Positions 32,664-44,705 of a DNA stretch of 64,000 bases are shown piece after piece. The notes under the pieces are model-generated. The model saw only the letters and a list, made by a program, of their open reading frames with translations, did no database searches and had not been told where the DNA came from. Made by a program: the position numbers and the translations under genes. This DNA comes from Coptis chinensis (taxonomy: Eukaryota > Streptophyta > Magnoliopsida > Ranunculales > Ranunculaceae): positions 37,793,001 through 37,857,000 of the forward strand of contig CM027378.1 in the NCBI GenBank assembly GCA_015680905.1, in the 5' to 3' direction. The number at the start of each line of letters is the position of its first letter. Positions within the stretch are counted from its first letter, which is position 1.

Positions 32664-35463
32664 ATGGCGCCTATTTACTTTATTATCATTGCTTTCCCAT
32701 GCGTGGTGGGTGCAATTGTTTTGGCAGTTGTTCATATCTATAGACACCTTATGAATTACACTGAACCTACTTATCAACGGTTTATAGTTCGCATCATCTT
32801 TATGGTCCCGGTAAGCCCTTCTTCTTTTTCTTTCTTCATATTTAATACTGTTTTTTCCGTAATGTCATGGCAGCAATGAATTTTACTTTCACACCAAGTG
32901 AAGTGAAAAACAAATGTAGAATTGAGGAGGAGGGGTGGTGGGCTTGAAAGTCTGCCTAAGGTAGATGTAATTGACAGGTCCAACAGGATACAACTACAAT
33001 GACAAAGGTTGACAAGTATTTAACCGTTTGCGTCTTGAAGCACAACACTTAACAGAAAATAATTCGGCCTGATTGTCTAACCGAGCAAAAAAAAATTAAG
33101 AATAGCAAATTGTATGGGAACTCTTATCCCGTCGCCAATGCCACCACCATTGTCTTTTCCCCCCTTATAATCCTTCTCTTTATCCTCATAAAAAAACACT
33201 CTATCCAGATTGTGTAAGTGCAACACTGCCGCTCATCACATATTTGGTTGGTCAGTATCCTCTGGTGAAGCGATGGTAGGTCAACTGGATATTTGGTTGG
33301 TCAGTATCCTCTGGTGAAGCGATGGTAGGTCAACTGGATGTCACTGCATGTTGCATCCAACTGACGTGTTATCACTTTGTTGGTGATACCCATTGAACAA
33401 ACATGTGTTGTAGTCGATATTGTAGCATCAAAGCAATCTGGTTTGATGTTACTTTCGTTTTTTTAATTAAAAAAAACCGAAAAATGGCTGTGCTAGTGTT
33501 TAGGTGATTTAAAAAGCTGAGAGAATATGAAACTAGAAAACCGCAAAGGGCGGTGAAGATGACCGACGTGGCTTTAGGAAGGAAGAGAAAAAGAAGAAGA
33601 AAGGAAGTGAAGAAGAAGAAGAATTAACAAAAAGGTGTGGGATTTTGGTTGTTGGTTGAGAGAAAAAATGAAGAAGAATTAAAAGAAATGTGTGTGGGCG
33701 ATTTTGGTTGGGAGAAAGAGGAGATTTTGAGGAAGAGAATGAAGTAGAAAGTGTTACACTCACTTTTGTGATGACGGATAGGCATTGATATTTTGGACCA
33801 CTGGACCCAAAAAACCTCCTAACGTCGGTCAATAAGGGAGATTAGGAGTATTGGCTTTCGAGGAAGGGGTATAGCAAAAGTAGACATGAAAGAGAAAGAA
33901 AAGGGTGGTGGTGGTGGCGGCATCCAGGTGCCTTTATTGTTTGTATTATAATAGGTTTTTGTGATGTGCCGTAGCCTCCTTATGAGCATGTTAGGTCTAA
34001 ATAATGTGATCAGTGTTATATCATATTGAACACTTATTTTTGGCATGTTCGACGTTGAATAAAATACCAAAATCATAAGGTTCATTATTTGTCATTTAAG
34101 AAAAGGAGTTTTGATTTTTTTCTGACGTGCCATGATTGCCTTTTTAGAATGTTGGGGTTGAACAATGTGGGATTTGCCATATGCAGTGATTTTTAATTCT
34201 TTATATGGTCATCTTATATGAATATTTTTTTGATAGGTTTATGCGCTGATGTCTTTTCTGTCACTTCTACTTAATGAGAGCTCAATCTATTTCAATTCTA
34301 TTCGGGAAGTGTAAGTATTATTTGTCTCTCATTGTTTTATAGTACTCTTATTTATATGAATGTGACACTGAAAACCTCATATGTCATATCTATATTATAT
34401 AAAAAACACAAAACCAACTAGTTTAAATCTATCAAAATGAACACTGATTCTAATATCTTATAGCTTGGGGTATTATGGTCATTTTTAATTGTTTTGGATC
34501 GTATGATTTTAGGGTGATAAGTATCCATCTGTTCCCTTGTTATTTAGTTTCAATTTTCTTATTGCCATGCATTTTGAATGAAGTTGAAACCACGGACAAC
34601 TAAAACTCTTGGTTTTGATGATACTTATATAGCAAGTCCTTTTTGTCTTATTAGATTAAGATGTGAAGAAGGACATTGTATGGAGTGTATTTTTTTTAGA
34701 TGGTAAATAAGAAGTAATTATATTGATATCACTGGTAAAAGTACGTAAGAGCCCAGATTAGCTAGCAAGAGTTCCCTAAACTTGGCCCCTACGGTCTACC
34801 CCATAACACCCATAAAAATAAGGAAAAGAAAAAAAAAAGAAAACCAACAAAGAAAAAGAGAGAAAAAAAAGAAGAAGCAAAAACAGCAGACAGCACCCCA
34901 ACAAGTGCTACCTATTAATGGAAAGCCACCATCTACCAATTCAGTGTGAATTTCCATCCCATTCCTCATCACTGTTGCGCTCATGCGAGTAGCTAGAATT
35001 CAAGTGCTCATATTCTTCTTCGTCTTTATTTTTCGAGATCTTCAAAACTTTTTACATAGCCCTCTATATCTGCACCCCTCAATCCTTCTCTAAACTTCTC
35101 CTATCAAGTATCCTATTTGTTTTGCTCGTACTTACTTGAACTCCCCATTGTTTACCAAATTCCAGTAAATCCTTAAAGTTATGTGATCAATTCGATTTTT
35201 TTGTATTGTGAAATTCATTTTTAGGCATCGGGCAGTACCGTGCCCCTTAGCTTCTTGCTGTGTAAGCATGAGGGTTTTCCCCTCTTGTTTGTAATTCGTA
35301 TCTTCATTTTTGACATTTCATTTTACAGTGATAAGACTTTCAAGGAATATTCTTTTCCTATCAATTGGACATACCTTTGAAATGTTTTCAATTAATTAAA
35401 CTGTTTTGGAAAAGCATTTTTCGACTAAGAAGCACGGATACCGATACGCGACACGGATACGCG

Positions 35464-35533
<70 letters not shown>

Positions 35534-38500
35534 GAACATTTTTCACCAAATTCAAATTAAAATGGCAATTTTACTTCATAAAATGACCAATTCAAACACT
35601 TTAAGCAGCAACTTATATGTATACCTTGGATTCATTTAATCTTTCTTCTCTTGCATCTCTTCTTAACTTGCATCTCTTCTTAACTTGGATTTTATTTCAC
35701 TTGTTTTTTTTTTGTTGAAGTTCCAAAAAAATTTCTTGTATCTGTGAGATTATTGTCCCCCGCGTGTCAGAAATTAAAAAATTAATTATAAAATCGGATA
35801 CTCCAAATCGCGTATCCAACACGTATCGGACTCGTATCCGTGTCGGACACGGATACTTCACCCTTAGGGACGTATCGGTGCTTCATAGTTTTTCAAGAGT
35901 GTAGATTTTTAAAAGTTTTATTTTTCAGAAAATAACTTCTCCAACAAGCAAACAAACACAACCTTACATTGTCTCCGTACTTGGTTCCCAATATTGGCTG
36001 TTTTTTCGATATTCACTATCCAGTAATCACTTTTCCCCCCCTTTTTTGTCTGGTTTGAGGAATGTTTCGTTTTCCAAAACGAAGCCCTAATATAGATAGC
36101 TAACCTTATACGTGTATCTCAGACTTCGCTAATGTCTGTCTATAAGGAGTGAGCTTTTCTCTATACCCCTGAGATTTTGAGTAGAAGCCTTGAGAATTAT
36201 TAAGCAAACCTATGTTTAAGATTCTCTGATTTCTATGCATGAACTATTAGACATAAAGTTCCTGATATTGTTTCAGGTATGAAGCATGGGTCATTTATAA
36301 CTTCCTGTCACTTTGCCTGGCATGGGTAGGTGGCCCAGGTGCTGTTGTATTAACTTTAAGTGGACGCGTTTTAAAGCCTTCTTGGTGTCTTATGACTTGC
36401 TGTTTCTCTCCAATACCTTTGGATGGGTACGTATGTTTTATTCATGACTAATGATTTGATACTACTACTTTATTTTCACATGTACAAAACTTTCGACAAA
36501 TTTTTTGGTTTATAACTGAAAAATCTGAAACATGATTTTCGGAGAATATAGCTTTGTTTAATTGTGTTGTATACAAATTTGAAATTTCTAAAATTGTTTG
36601 AGTTGCACAGACGCTTCATTCGGAGGTGCAAGCAGGGTGCTTTGCAATTTGTGATTCTGAAACCAATCTTAGTTGCATTAACTTTCATACTCTATGCCAA
36701 AGGGAAGTATGAAGATGGGAATTTCAGTGCGAAGCAAGGGTATTTATATGTCACCATCATATATACTATCTCGTATACGACAGCGCTCTATGCCTTGGCC
36801 TTGTTTTACATGGCATGCAAAGATTTGCTTCGGCCATTTAATCCAGTTCCGAAGTTCATTATCATCAAATCAGTTGTCTTTCTGACATATTGGCAGGTAG
36901 AATCTTTTATTCTTTAATATCTGCTTTTATTGTCACTATACTGCAAAAAAGGACATTTTAAGCTTAAGTGAACATGAGTGTTACTTAACCTGTTTGTGAG
37001 CTTCTAACTTTTGGAGTTTTTTTCCCTTGCGGAATTTATTGATGAACATACTACCAATGTCAACCTATGGAACAAAGAGAAAAAGCAAAAGCTAATATGA
37101 AAAGGATGTCACTAGTTTTTAGTCCATTTAGAGAAACTTTAAAATTGGTAGCACCAATACGTTGATAAACTTGGTCAGAGTTGAGGTTTTTTTTTTTTGC
37201 TCGGTAAAAGTGATATTCTATTAATAAAAAAAAAGTAGGCTGAGAAGGCCTACATTACAAGAGAGCAACCGAAAAAAATATTTACAAGCGATGAAACAAA
37301 ACATAAGAAGAAAAAAACAAAAACCCCTGACATGTACCGTCACCCCATGTCTAAAAACATAAGACGATCCCATCTAGCAACAAAATACTCAAAGAAGCAT
37401 CCTCTAAACTCAAAGAGTTGAGGTATTATAACTGTGTTTTTTTCATCTTTTCATGGAGGTCATAGTGGTCCATTTATTAATTGAGACAAAGCGTTAAGCT
37501 TTAGTGTTACTGTTTATTTGTTTGTGAGAAGAACAATGAGAATGATCATACTGCTTTATTTCTCAATGTCGTTTATGCTACTGCTACCTGAAGGGCATCT
37601 CCAATGGGGGGTGTAAAATTACACCTCCACATAGGCTCCACCTAGGTGCTATCAGGATTATACAACTCCAATTACACACTAATGTATGGACTATAGATAT
37701 CCATGCTCTTTAGTTCCCAAAGGAGAAGTGTGAGGGACGTCACTTGGAGTGACGCCCGAGTTTAAAAGTTACAAAATGACACTTTAGAACTAGAGAGGAT
37801 CATCACTTGGAGTGACGTCCGGACATATTTTAAATTTGCGCGTTACTCCAAGTGACGCCCGAGCTTTTTAACACTTTGTATCCAGGTGGGATATTCCCCA
37901 CTCGTTCTATTAGCTTATTACCTATATGCTTTACAACCCCATTGGAAGGAGATTTTTGAAATTGAGGGTGTAAACTTTACACCACCTTACAGTTTACAAC
38001 CCTTGCATTGGAGATGCCTAAGGTTTTTTTTTTGATTGGCAAACCTGTTTTAAATGAGATCAGTAACTCCTTAATGCTGGCGGGGTTCGAGCCCCAGACC
38101 TCTGATATCATCACCCATAGGTTCATTTGGATCACATTATTATCTTTGTCAGTAGTTTTTTTACTGAAAACGGTAGTCGGTATCGTGAGGAAAGAGTTCA
38201 TTTGCTCCATTTTTGATCTGTCTGGAAGTGTGGATAACGAGGCCTGCTGCTCCTTTATGAAGAGTAAAGTTCTATTGTAGCTTTCCTTAAAAAACATCAG
38301 TTGGAGGAAATTCTATAAATTGGGTAGTCATTGCTTTTAGTAGCCAAATCTAAGATGTTAGAGAAGCAACGCCAATTGTGACCACATTTTGGAAGTCTTA
38401 CTAAATCTTGACATTTGACCTCCAATAATTGAGCTGAAGGCATCCTTTAGTTTATGTTTAGCACACTAATAAAAAAGAAAGTATGATGTAACATGAAAGC

Positions 38501-41500
38501 GGAATTAAACTTTGTTTATAACACTAATGGTTATTTTATAGAAATAAAATACCTAAACCCACCTAAACTAAGGTTTTAACCTTCAAATTGGAAAACAATC
38601 TCTCAAAGAAAAATATTCAATTGAAACTCCTCTAACAATGAAGGGCTAGATTATCTGGGAGCATTATATCAAGTTGATTGTAATTTTTGTATTTGGTGAT
38701 TTTAACTTAAATGTAATAGTGGAGGAAGACGCTACTGGCATGGTGTATCAAAGATTTTAATTATATATGCAAGTGAGGGTCTGCCTAACCCTAGCTTATT
38801 TGGTTAAAAAAAACAATGAAGAGCTAGATAATTTTAATAGGATAATTTGTTCCAAATTAATTCTAATTGGAAATCAAAGTAGAAACCACAAATTAACCTA
38901 CATTGACACGGGCACACGTGTCGGACGGATACGGCAAGCAATTGAAGATCGACACAGGACACGGATAGGAATAATTAATGAATATATTAATAATTATAAA
39001 TTTATTAAATTAGATGGTAAATCAGAAATTTGAGGTAAATTAAATACAATGTGTCTGACACGGACACGTGGATACGTATCCGACACAGATTTTTTTCAAA
39101 ATATGGCGTGTCCATGTAACCTAGAAATTAACCCTAGTTTAAAACATATAATTGGGCAACAAAGTAGAAGCCTGTTACTATAACCAAATAGGACATAAGA
39201 GCTCATGGCTAAGCCGTAATGATCAGGCTGACATCATCGTTAGACCTGCTTTTACATCAGAATGTTTAAGACTAATTAAATATAGTATGTCTTATTGAGC
39301 AACCTCCAAAGGTGCATCCTGAGGTATTATGGTCAATAAATAGTTTATTTTGAATTATGTGTAATGCGTACATCCACTCTAAACCTAACACAAAAGCGAC
39401 CAGCTAAGGTTTTGAAAGAGTTTATAATCATAAGTTTGATAGTTGGTGTCATCTTCCCGGTTTTCTTTTACTTTAGTCTCCACTCTCCACCAGTTATGTA
39501 TTGGTCACTCCTACTTCCACTGCCCTCCTTACCTGTACTTGTGATGATGTATTTTGAGCTTTATTTGTGGACTCCTAATAGCTCTTACAACTCAATGATA
39601 TAGTACTTAAAGGTTGCTCTTTTTGTACGTAGATTTTATATTTGTTATTGGTTGAAAGGTGAAATTTATGTTTTTTTTAACGTTGTAATCATGGGGTTAG
39701 GCAGACCTGACATGTATTCATAAAATTAATTCTACATATAGATTTTTCTCTCATACAATATATAGTGAAGTCAGAGGAGAGGAAGAACACATACAACATC
39801 CTGAACGCAACTTTAGATAGACCTATTACCTCCAAAATTGGCTCATATATTGTTAGGTACTTTTAGAATCATGCTTATAGGTGCTATTTTGGTGTTTTAG
39901 CATATGTTATATGTAGGGTTATTTTTTTAATTCTAAAAAGTAGGTTATTTGAGTTTTCATATTCAATATTGAATCTGAAGTCTAGCTTTTAAATCCAATA
40001 ATGTTTTTTTTTTTTTTGAATTTTGAGTTAGGGTTAGGCAGACCCTTACCTGTATTAAAATCCAATAATTGGTAAAGTCTATACATTGAAGTTGTGGGCC
40101 TTTAGGATGTTAATTAATAAAAGGGAAATGTTTTCTCTTGTGTGTGTGTTCTTGTTTGATAATTTGCTAGGTGCTTACAAGTGATAACTTGGCCTCTTCT
40201 TTCTTCAATTTGTGGGTTACAAGTCCGACACAACAATCGTAGTGGTTCACAATCAACCAGTTCATGATTCTTCGGCGTCGTCAAACAAGAACACATACTC
40301 AAAGGAGAACATTTCCCTCACGCAGAACGTAAGGTTTATTGATTAACTAAATATTGCTGAAATCCTACAACACAATATATAGATTTAAACAGATAGTGGC
40401 AACATTCAAACTGATGTTGGAATAAATCGTGTGTGCGATCTATTCAACCATCATTCTCTCAATATGTCACTTTTCCAAAAAAAAAATGGCGAAAAGAAGT
40501 GAGAAGTCTTAAGCTTGCTTGGTAAATAAGATTATTTGCAAGGCCGAAAAGTCTTTTTTTATTTTTTCTGGTAAAGGCAAGGCTGAAAAGGTCAAAAGAG
40601 AGTCCTATATTGTGATGTTAATTATTATATGTCACATCACATGTTTCTTTAGCTGGTTATAAAAGAAATATATTTGGAGAAAGGACCAAATCTATAGATG
40701 CCATAAATGACTTGTGGTTTAGTCTCCATTCAAAATTACAGCCTAAAATGTTAGAAACCACGGTAAGAAATAGGTTTTCAAATACATATACTTTACAACC
40801 ATGTTGCAATCTAACAATCCAATTTAAGAAATAGGTTTTTCAATATGTATACTTGCTCGTAAAAAAGAAAGTTTGTTATTTGTTTAGCTTAAATTTTTTA
40901 TTTGTTATTTGTAAAATACTATAATTAGATTATACTTGTTTTGCGAGAAAAATCATTTTGATTAAACATGTATGTCTGCTTGATAAAGCGTGCCTTGTAT
41001 ATTAACTCATCTTGTAAAGAAACCATGGTATAAAAGACCATGGTATACTGATCCCTCCTTTTTATATATAGGGATAGGATTAGTATAGAACATAAAAGGA
41101 CCTTAAAATAATTACCAAACTAAGTACCACATCTAAAACAACCCATAACTTCACCTACAAAATGATTGGAAACCTAATTTTTTTTTTGCGGATATGATAT
41201 ACTAACCATAAAAGACAACTTCTACAAAAATTTAGCTCGTTTGATATCCTATAACCTAAACAAAAACAATAGTCACCTTTATAAAAAAATAATCTAATGA
41301 TCTAGAAATGTCGAGTTATTGCAATCATCTTTTGCGAATATTAAAAGTTATCAAACGAACTAAAATTTTCTGTAGAAATGATATTTATGGTCAATAGATC
41401 ATATCCGTAAAACAAAAAACTAGGTTTCCATTCATTTAGTAGATGAAGTTGTGGGTTGATTTAGATTTTGTGCTTACATTTATATTTATATACCCAATCC

Positions 41501-41978
41501 AAACACAATTCTTTCAAATTGAAACATTTAAGTTTAGAGTTAAAAATACCCTATAAATAGAAATATCCTAAAACATTGAAAAATACTAATTCAACCCAAC
41601 CCAACTTTTAAAATACCCTAAAGTTACAAATAGTAACTGCAGTTAATAGTAATAGTAAAATTACTAAGCACTAAAATCATTTATCTGGGGATGACTAAGG
41701 GTTGTAAACTTGCACCATTTCCAATATTCTCAATTTCTATTTATCTGTATTCCTCATTCTAAAAGGGGTGGTGAAGAAACTTGAGAAGACTTTTTTTTTT
41801 TAATGGGGTCAAGTGCAAAGCATAGTTACAAAAGGTGAGTGAGTTCCTCACACACTATAGGAAGAAAACTAAACATTTGTACCCCTACTGGAACCTCGAA
41901 ACAAATTAGGGTTAACTAGTATTACCCTCCCATTGGATGAGCCAATTAGGGTTTCCCCCCCACTAGATGGGAAATTAG

Positions 41979-42014
<36 letters not shown>

Positions 42015-44705
42015 CCCCCCCCCCAAATACATTGAAAAAAACACACGGTCAATACTATAGGAAGAGAACTAAACATTTGTACCCCTACTGGAACCTCAAA
42101 GCAAATTATGGTTAACTAGTATTACCCCCCAACTAGATGAGCCAATTAGGATTCCCCCCCCGGCTCAGGATTTCCCCCCATTAGATGGGAAATTAGGGTC
42201 TCTCCCCCCTCCAAATACACTGAAAAAAACACGCGGTCAATCTAATTTGACTTTTGTTTTATGTGTATTTGGGGGGGGGGGGGGTGTAATACTAGTTAAC
42301 CCAACAAATTAACTCCTCAATAGAATTCCAGGGCAGCCCAACAACATGTCATTGAAAACATAATTCCTTCTCTGCCCAGAAGTAGACATCCAATACCACA
42401 AGGTGCCTTTCACTTCCAAGATAGTTCCCTGCATAGAAAGTTCCCGGTTCTTGAAGACATGGTTATTTCTCCTTTTCTAGATGACCCAGATCACCGCATA
42501 AAGGAGTAACTGCCACACTTTGTTACCAAAGTTACTCCTACTTCTTCTCGGCCATCGTTGCAGCAACTCTTGTATTGAATCAGCTTGTGCTAGCACAGGG
42601 AATGCCCTCGACACCGGTTCCATCAGTTTTGCCCAAAGCTCAAGTGCAAAAGAGCAATGCAGAAACAAGTGTGTTATGCTTTCATCATGCAACTTACACA
42701 TCGAACATGTGGGAGATATCTTAGTTCGTCTATGAATAAGTGCGTCGGCTGTTAGTGTGCGGCTATGAATTGCCCCCCAGAAGAAGAATTCCACCTTTAA
42801 AGTTATTGGAATTTTCCACACCAACTTAACTGGGAAGGGGTCAGCGACTTGCTACTCGTTACTACCTTGGTCGCTCAAGGTGGTATAGAAAGACTTCACT
42901 GTAAATATACCATTCTTTGACCCAATCCATACACACTTATCAATCTGTTCATCGAGTCTCACCTGTTCAAGTGCTCGAGTCAAGTTTGTGTACTGTTGCA
43001 CCTCCCAATCATTAGCTTGTCTTCTAAGAAACAGGTTCCATGCCAATTGAGAAGACTTTAGGGAGTGGAAAGAAGGAACCCGAAGATGTGCATGGTGAGA
43101 TGGGACTGATTATGATTGTCTAAAAAGGATGGTAGGCTTGGGAATAATTACAATGTTGCTGTCATTGATGAGATAAATATGGCGAAGTGAGTCGGAGGTG
43201 GTCTATGGAAAAACCAACAAATTCTTATGGTACTACGTTATAGAGGGCATTTACAAGGAGATGGTCAAGCTTTTAGAAGTCCCGGTGGCTCCATATTGCT
43301 TCGATGTAATCGGCCTTTTGTTATATCATTAAATTTTGCCTATTATCGCTAAAAGGGATTTAAATCCTCTTGTAAGTCTCTTTTTAATCAAATAGGCACG
43401 CCATTCGTAAGCCAATGTTCAAAAGTGTATTGTTCGATGAAGCCATCTGCCTGATGCCTCTTTTGTTTTCAGTCATTGAGGTAGCCTTGCTGCAGCAAGC
43501 CTTAAGTTAGTTCATTGTGGTACAAACTCTCAAGTCATTGAGGTAAGAGTCATGCGTCTAACAAATATATTTAGAATGTTAAAGGTGTCAATTTGTTGGT
43601 TTGTTTATTCTATTTTCGTATCATTGTACTTTAGCAGTATCTATATCAATTATTTATGAACATAAGGAACGTCAAGGGAAGGCAATTCCTAGCCGAGGTT
43701 GTCTTCAAGGATTTAAAATTTGTAGAATGAAGAATGCGTGTGTATGCATGTGCGTGAAACATCAAAAAATATTGGGCCTCTTTGTGATTCACAATATTGG
43801 AATGCTATACATGCTTGTCGTTTGTATATGTCCAATTCAGATGAAGAAATAGCCGAGGTGATTGTGTGACCCAATTCTTTTTTTCCCATCTCATTTTCAG
43901 TTTTAATTTTTTTTTGTCTCTGTTTGTTTCAACTTTTCTTTTGGAAGACGTTAATGAGAGTTCATGTACCTCCCTAATTATCATTTCATCAATTTCTTCT
44001 GTTTGTTAGGGTGTTCTGGTTTTTCTTGCTGCAAAGTCTGGATTCATAAAGAATACAGGAGAAGCTGCAGAATTTCAAAATTTTATAGTATGTGTGGAGA
44101 TGCTTATTGCAGCTGTAGGCCATCTTTATGCATTTCCTTACAAAGAGTATGCTGGTGCAAATATTGGTGCCTCGGGAGGTTTGACAGGAAGCCTTGGTCA
44201 TGCTTTAAAGTTCAATGATTTCTATCATGACACAGTGCACCAGGTCTGTCTCACATCTAAATCCTTGTCTTGCATTCTGTTTCATTCCTTTTAAGCTGTG
44301 GTACTTACAAGAATATTGGCATATACCTTCTTACAGTTTGCCCCTACGTATCATGATTATGTGCTTTACAACCATAACGAGGGGGATGATGGAACAAGAA
44401 AGTATCGATCACGAACCTTTGTGCCAACTGGCCAAGAAATGGATACTGTGAGAAAAAACAAACTCGTGATTGGAACCAGGATTGATGAGATACAGCTATC
44501 CAACTCGTCTTCCAGCACCAGCACTCCCAAGAATCCCAGCACGGCACAGGATTATATAGATCCAGAGGCAATGAAATCTTCCCTGCTAATGGACTATTCC
44601 AATTCTTTTGCACAGCCTTATGACATCTCACTTGTTGACATGGATTTGTCATCTTACCCTGCTAAGGTTCCTGCAGCCAGCAGTAAGGCGGTTGATGACA
44701 GATGA
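32664..44705 (+). CDS. LAZ1-family seven-helix membrane protein (DUF300/TMEM184-like)
   Basis: Exons: 32664-32810, 34237-34310, 36277-36426, 36611-36896, 44010-44243, 44337-44705. All five introns are GT-AG, the phases agree, and the 1260-nt sum encodes 419 residues without a stop. The protein belongs to the Solute_trans_a/DUF300 family (plant LAZ1, animal TMEM184). About seven hydrophobic helices lie near residues 3-25, 42-62, 78-98, 134-153, 168-191, 205-228 and 243-262. Family motifs include NYTEPTYQRFIVRIIFMVP, SIYFNSIREVYEAWVIYNFL, PLDGRFIRRCKQG and HQFAPTYHDYVLYNH. Arabidopsis LAZ1 proteins act at the tonoplast/endomembrane and affect vacuole integrity, brassinosteroid signalling and cell death. 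The Ser-rich C terminus is less conserved. Intron 4 is 7.1 kb and filled with repeats. The start at 32664 matches the family N terminus of this short subgroup. Confidence 0.93.
33240..33337. repeat. Perfect 49-bp tandem duplication in LAZ1-like intron 1
   Basis: Two identical 49-bp units (33240-33288 and 33289-33337) beginning ATATTTGGTTGGTCAG. There are no differences, so the duplication is recent. It is intronic and has no coding effect. Confidence 0.95.
33557..33832. repeat. Inverted-repeat-bounded block in intron 1 (possible MITE)
   Basis: TGACCGACGT near the left end and ACGTCGGTCA near the right end are inverse copies, with TTAGGAGG/AAGG-like extensions. The interior on the plus strand is strongly GA-rich. 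No clear target duplication was seen. Confidence 0.4.
34691..34985 (-). repeat. Probable LINE 3'-end fragment in intron 2
   Basis: Begins with a T-run and TAGATGGTAAATAAGAAG-type sequence, similar in style to 37186-37420 (T-run, then GGTAAAAGTGATATTC). This suggests 5'-truncated, minus-oriented LINE insertions. No coding domain remains. Confidence 0.4.
35427..35889. repeat. Inverted-repeat element with (TA)n core in intron 2
   Basis: GAAGCACGGATACCGATACG at the left and the inverse of GAAGCACCGATACGTCCC at the right bound the block. It holds a (TA)n microsatellite (35467-35530, about 32 units) and several CACGGATACG motifs. A related, shorter block with GACACGGATA and ACACGTGGATACG motifs lies at 38908-39115 in intron 4. 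Confidence 0.6.
37186..37420 (-). repeat. Probable LINE 3'-end fragment in intron 4
   Basis: T-run followed by GCTCGGTAAAAGTGATATTC and CTATTAATAAA. The layout matches a minus-oriented, 5'-truncated LINE tail. No coding sequence remains. Confidence 0.4.
37593..38018. mobile_element. 426-bp MITE in LAZ1-like intron 4
   Basis: Both ends carry GGCATCTCCAATG in inverse orientation, followed by related GTGTAAA-rich sequence. Inside, ACTTGGAGTGACG(C/T)CCG occurs twice and its inverse once near 37843. This terminal motif is widespread in plant MITEs. The target duplication is unclear, so the superfamily is not assigned. Confidence 0.7.
40003..40057 (-). mobile_element. 55-bp dead-on-arrival LINE tail with 12-bp TSD
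   Basis: T-run (40004-40017) then GAATTTTGAG and TTAGGCAGACC...CCTGTATTA, matching the 3' end of the full LINE at 25227 (TTAGGCTGACC...CCTGTATTA). The 12-bp duplication AAATCCAATAAT flanks it (39991-40002 and 40058-40069). A third, similar tail without a clear duplication is at about 39670-39720. Confidence 0.75.
41122..41475. mobile_element. 354-bp foldback MITE in LAZ1-like intron 4
   Basis: The left ~120 bp (CATCTAAAACAACCCATAAC...) and the inverse of the right ~120 bp (AATCTAAATCAACCCACAAC...) match over most of their length, including GGAAACCTA and GCGGATATGAT/ACGGATATGAT. Such a structure would fold into one long hairpin and is a typical source of 24-nt or 21-nt small RNAs. No target duplication was identified. 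Confidence 0.7.
41854..42300. repeat. Tandem duplication with poly-C, (CT)n and inverted poly-G tract
   Basis: Two ~190-200-bp units start at about 41854 and 42052 and share ACTAAACATTTGTACCCC, GTTAACTAGTATTAC and CACACGGTCAAT-type ends. Unit 1 contains a (CT)n run followed by 13 C (42012-42024). Fourteen G (42271-42284) and GTAATACTAGTTAAC (42286-42300) are the inverse of the poly-C and GTTAACTAGTATTAC (41911-41925, 42111-42125). Confidence 0.85.
42301..43046 (-). pseudogene. LINE ORF2 fragment (zf-RVT region) in intron 4
   Basis: Minus-strand pieces typical of the region after the LINE polymerase: DKCVWIGSKNGIFTVKSFY (about 42880-42940), then KIPITLKVEFFFWGAIHSR, TADALIHRRTKI, CSMCKLHDESITHLFLHCSF and ELWAKLMEP (42560-42820). 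A frameshift lies near 42840. The upstream RT and endonuclease are absent, so this is a 5'-truncated, decayed copy. It differs from the LINE at 25227-31399. Confidence 0.75.
43047..44009. other. Rest of LAZ1-like intron 4
   Basis: No domain or repeat with clear borders was recognised. The branch/acceptor region ends in TTTGTTAG before exon 5 at 44010. Confidence 0.5.

Noticed and set aside
33533-33832. 99-codon minus-strand frame in LAZ1-like intron 1
   Set aside because: Ser/Phe/Pro-rich translation of a GA tract with no family resemblance.
38080-38110. GGGGTTCGAGCCCC resembling a tRNA/SINE B box
   Set aside because: No A box at the right distance upstream and no cloverleaf; it lies next to a T-run and is more likely a LINE tail.
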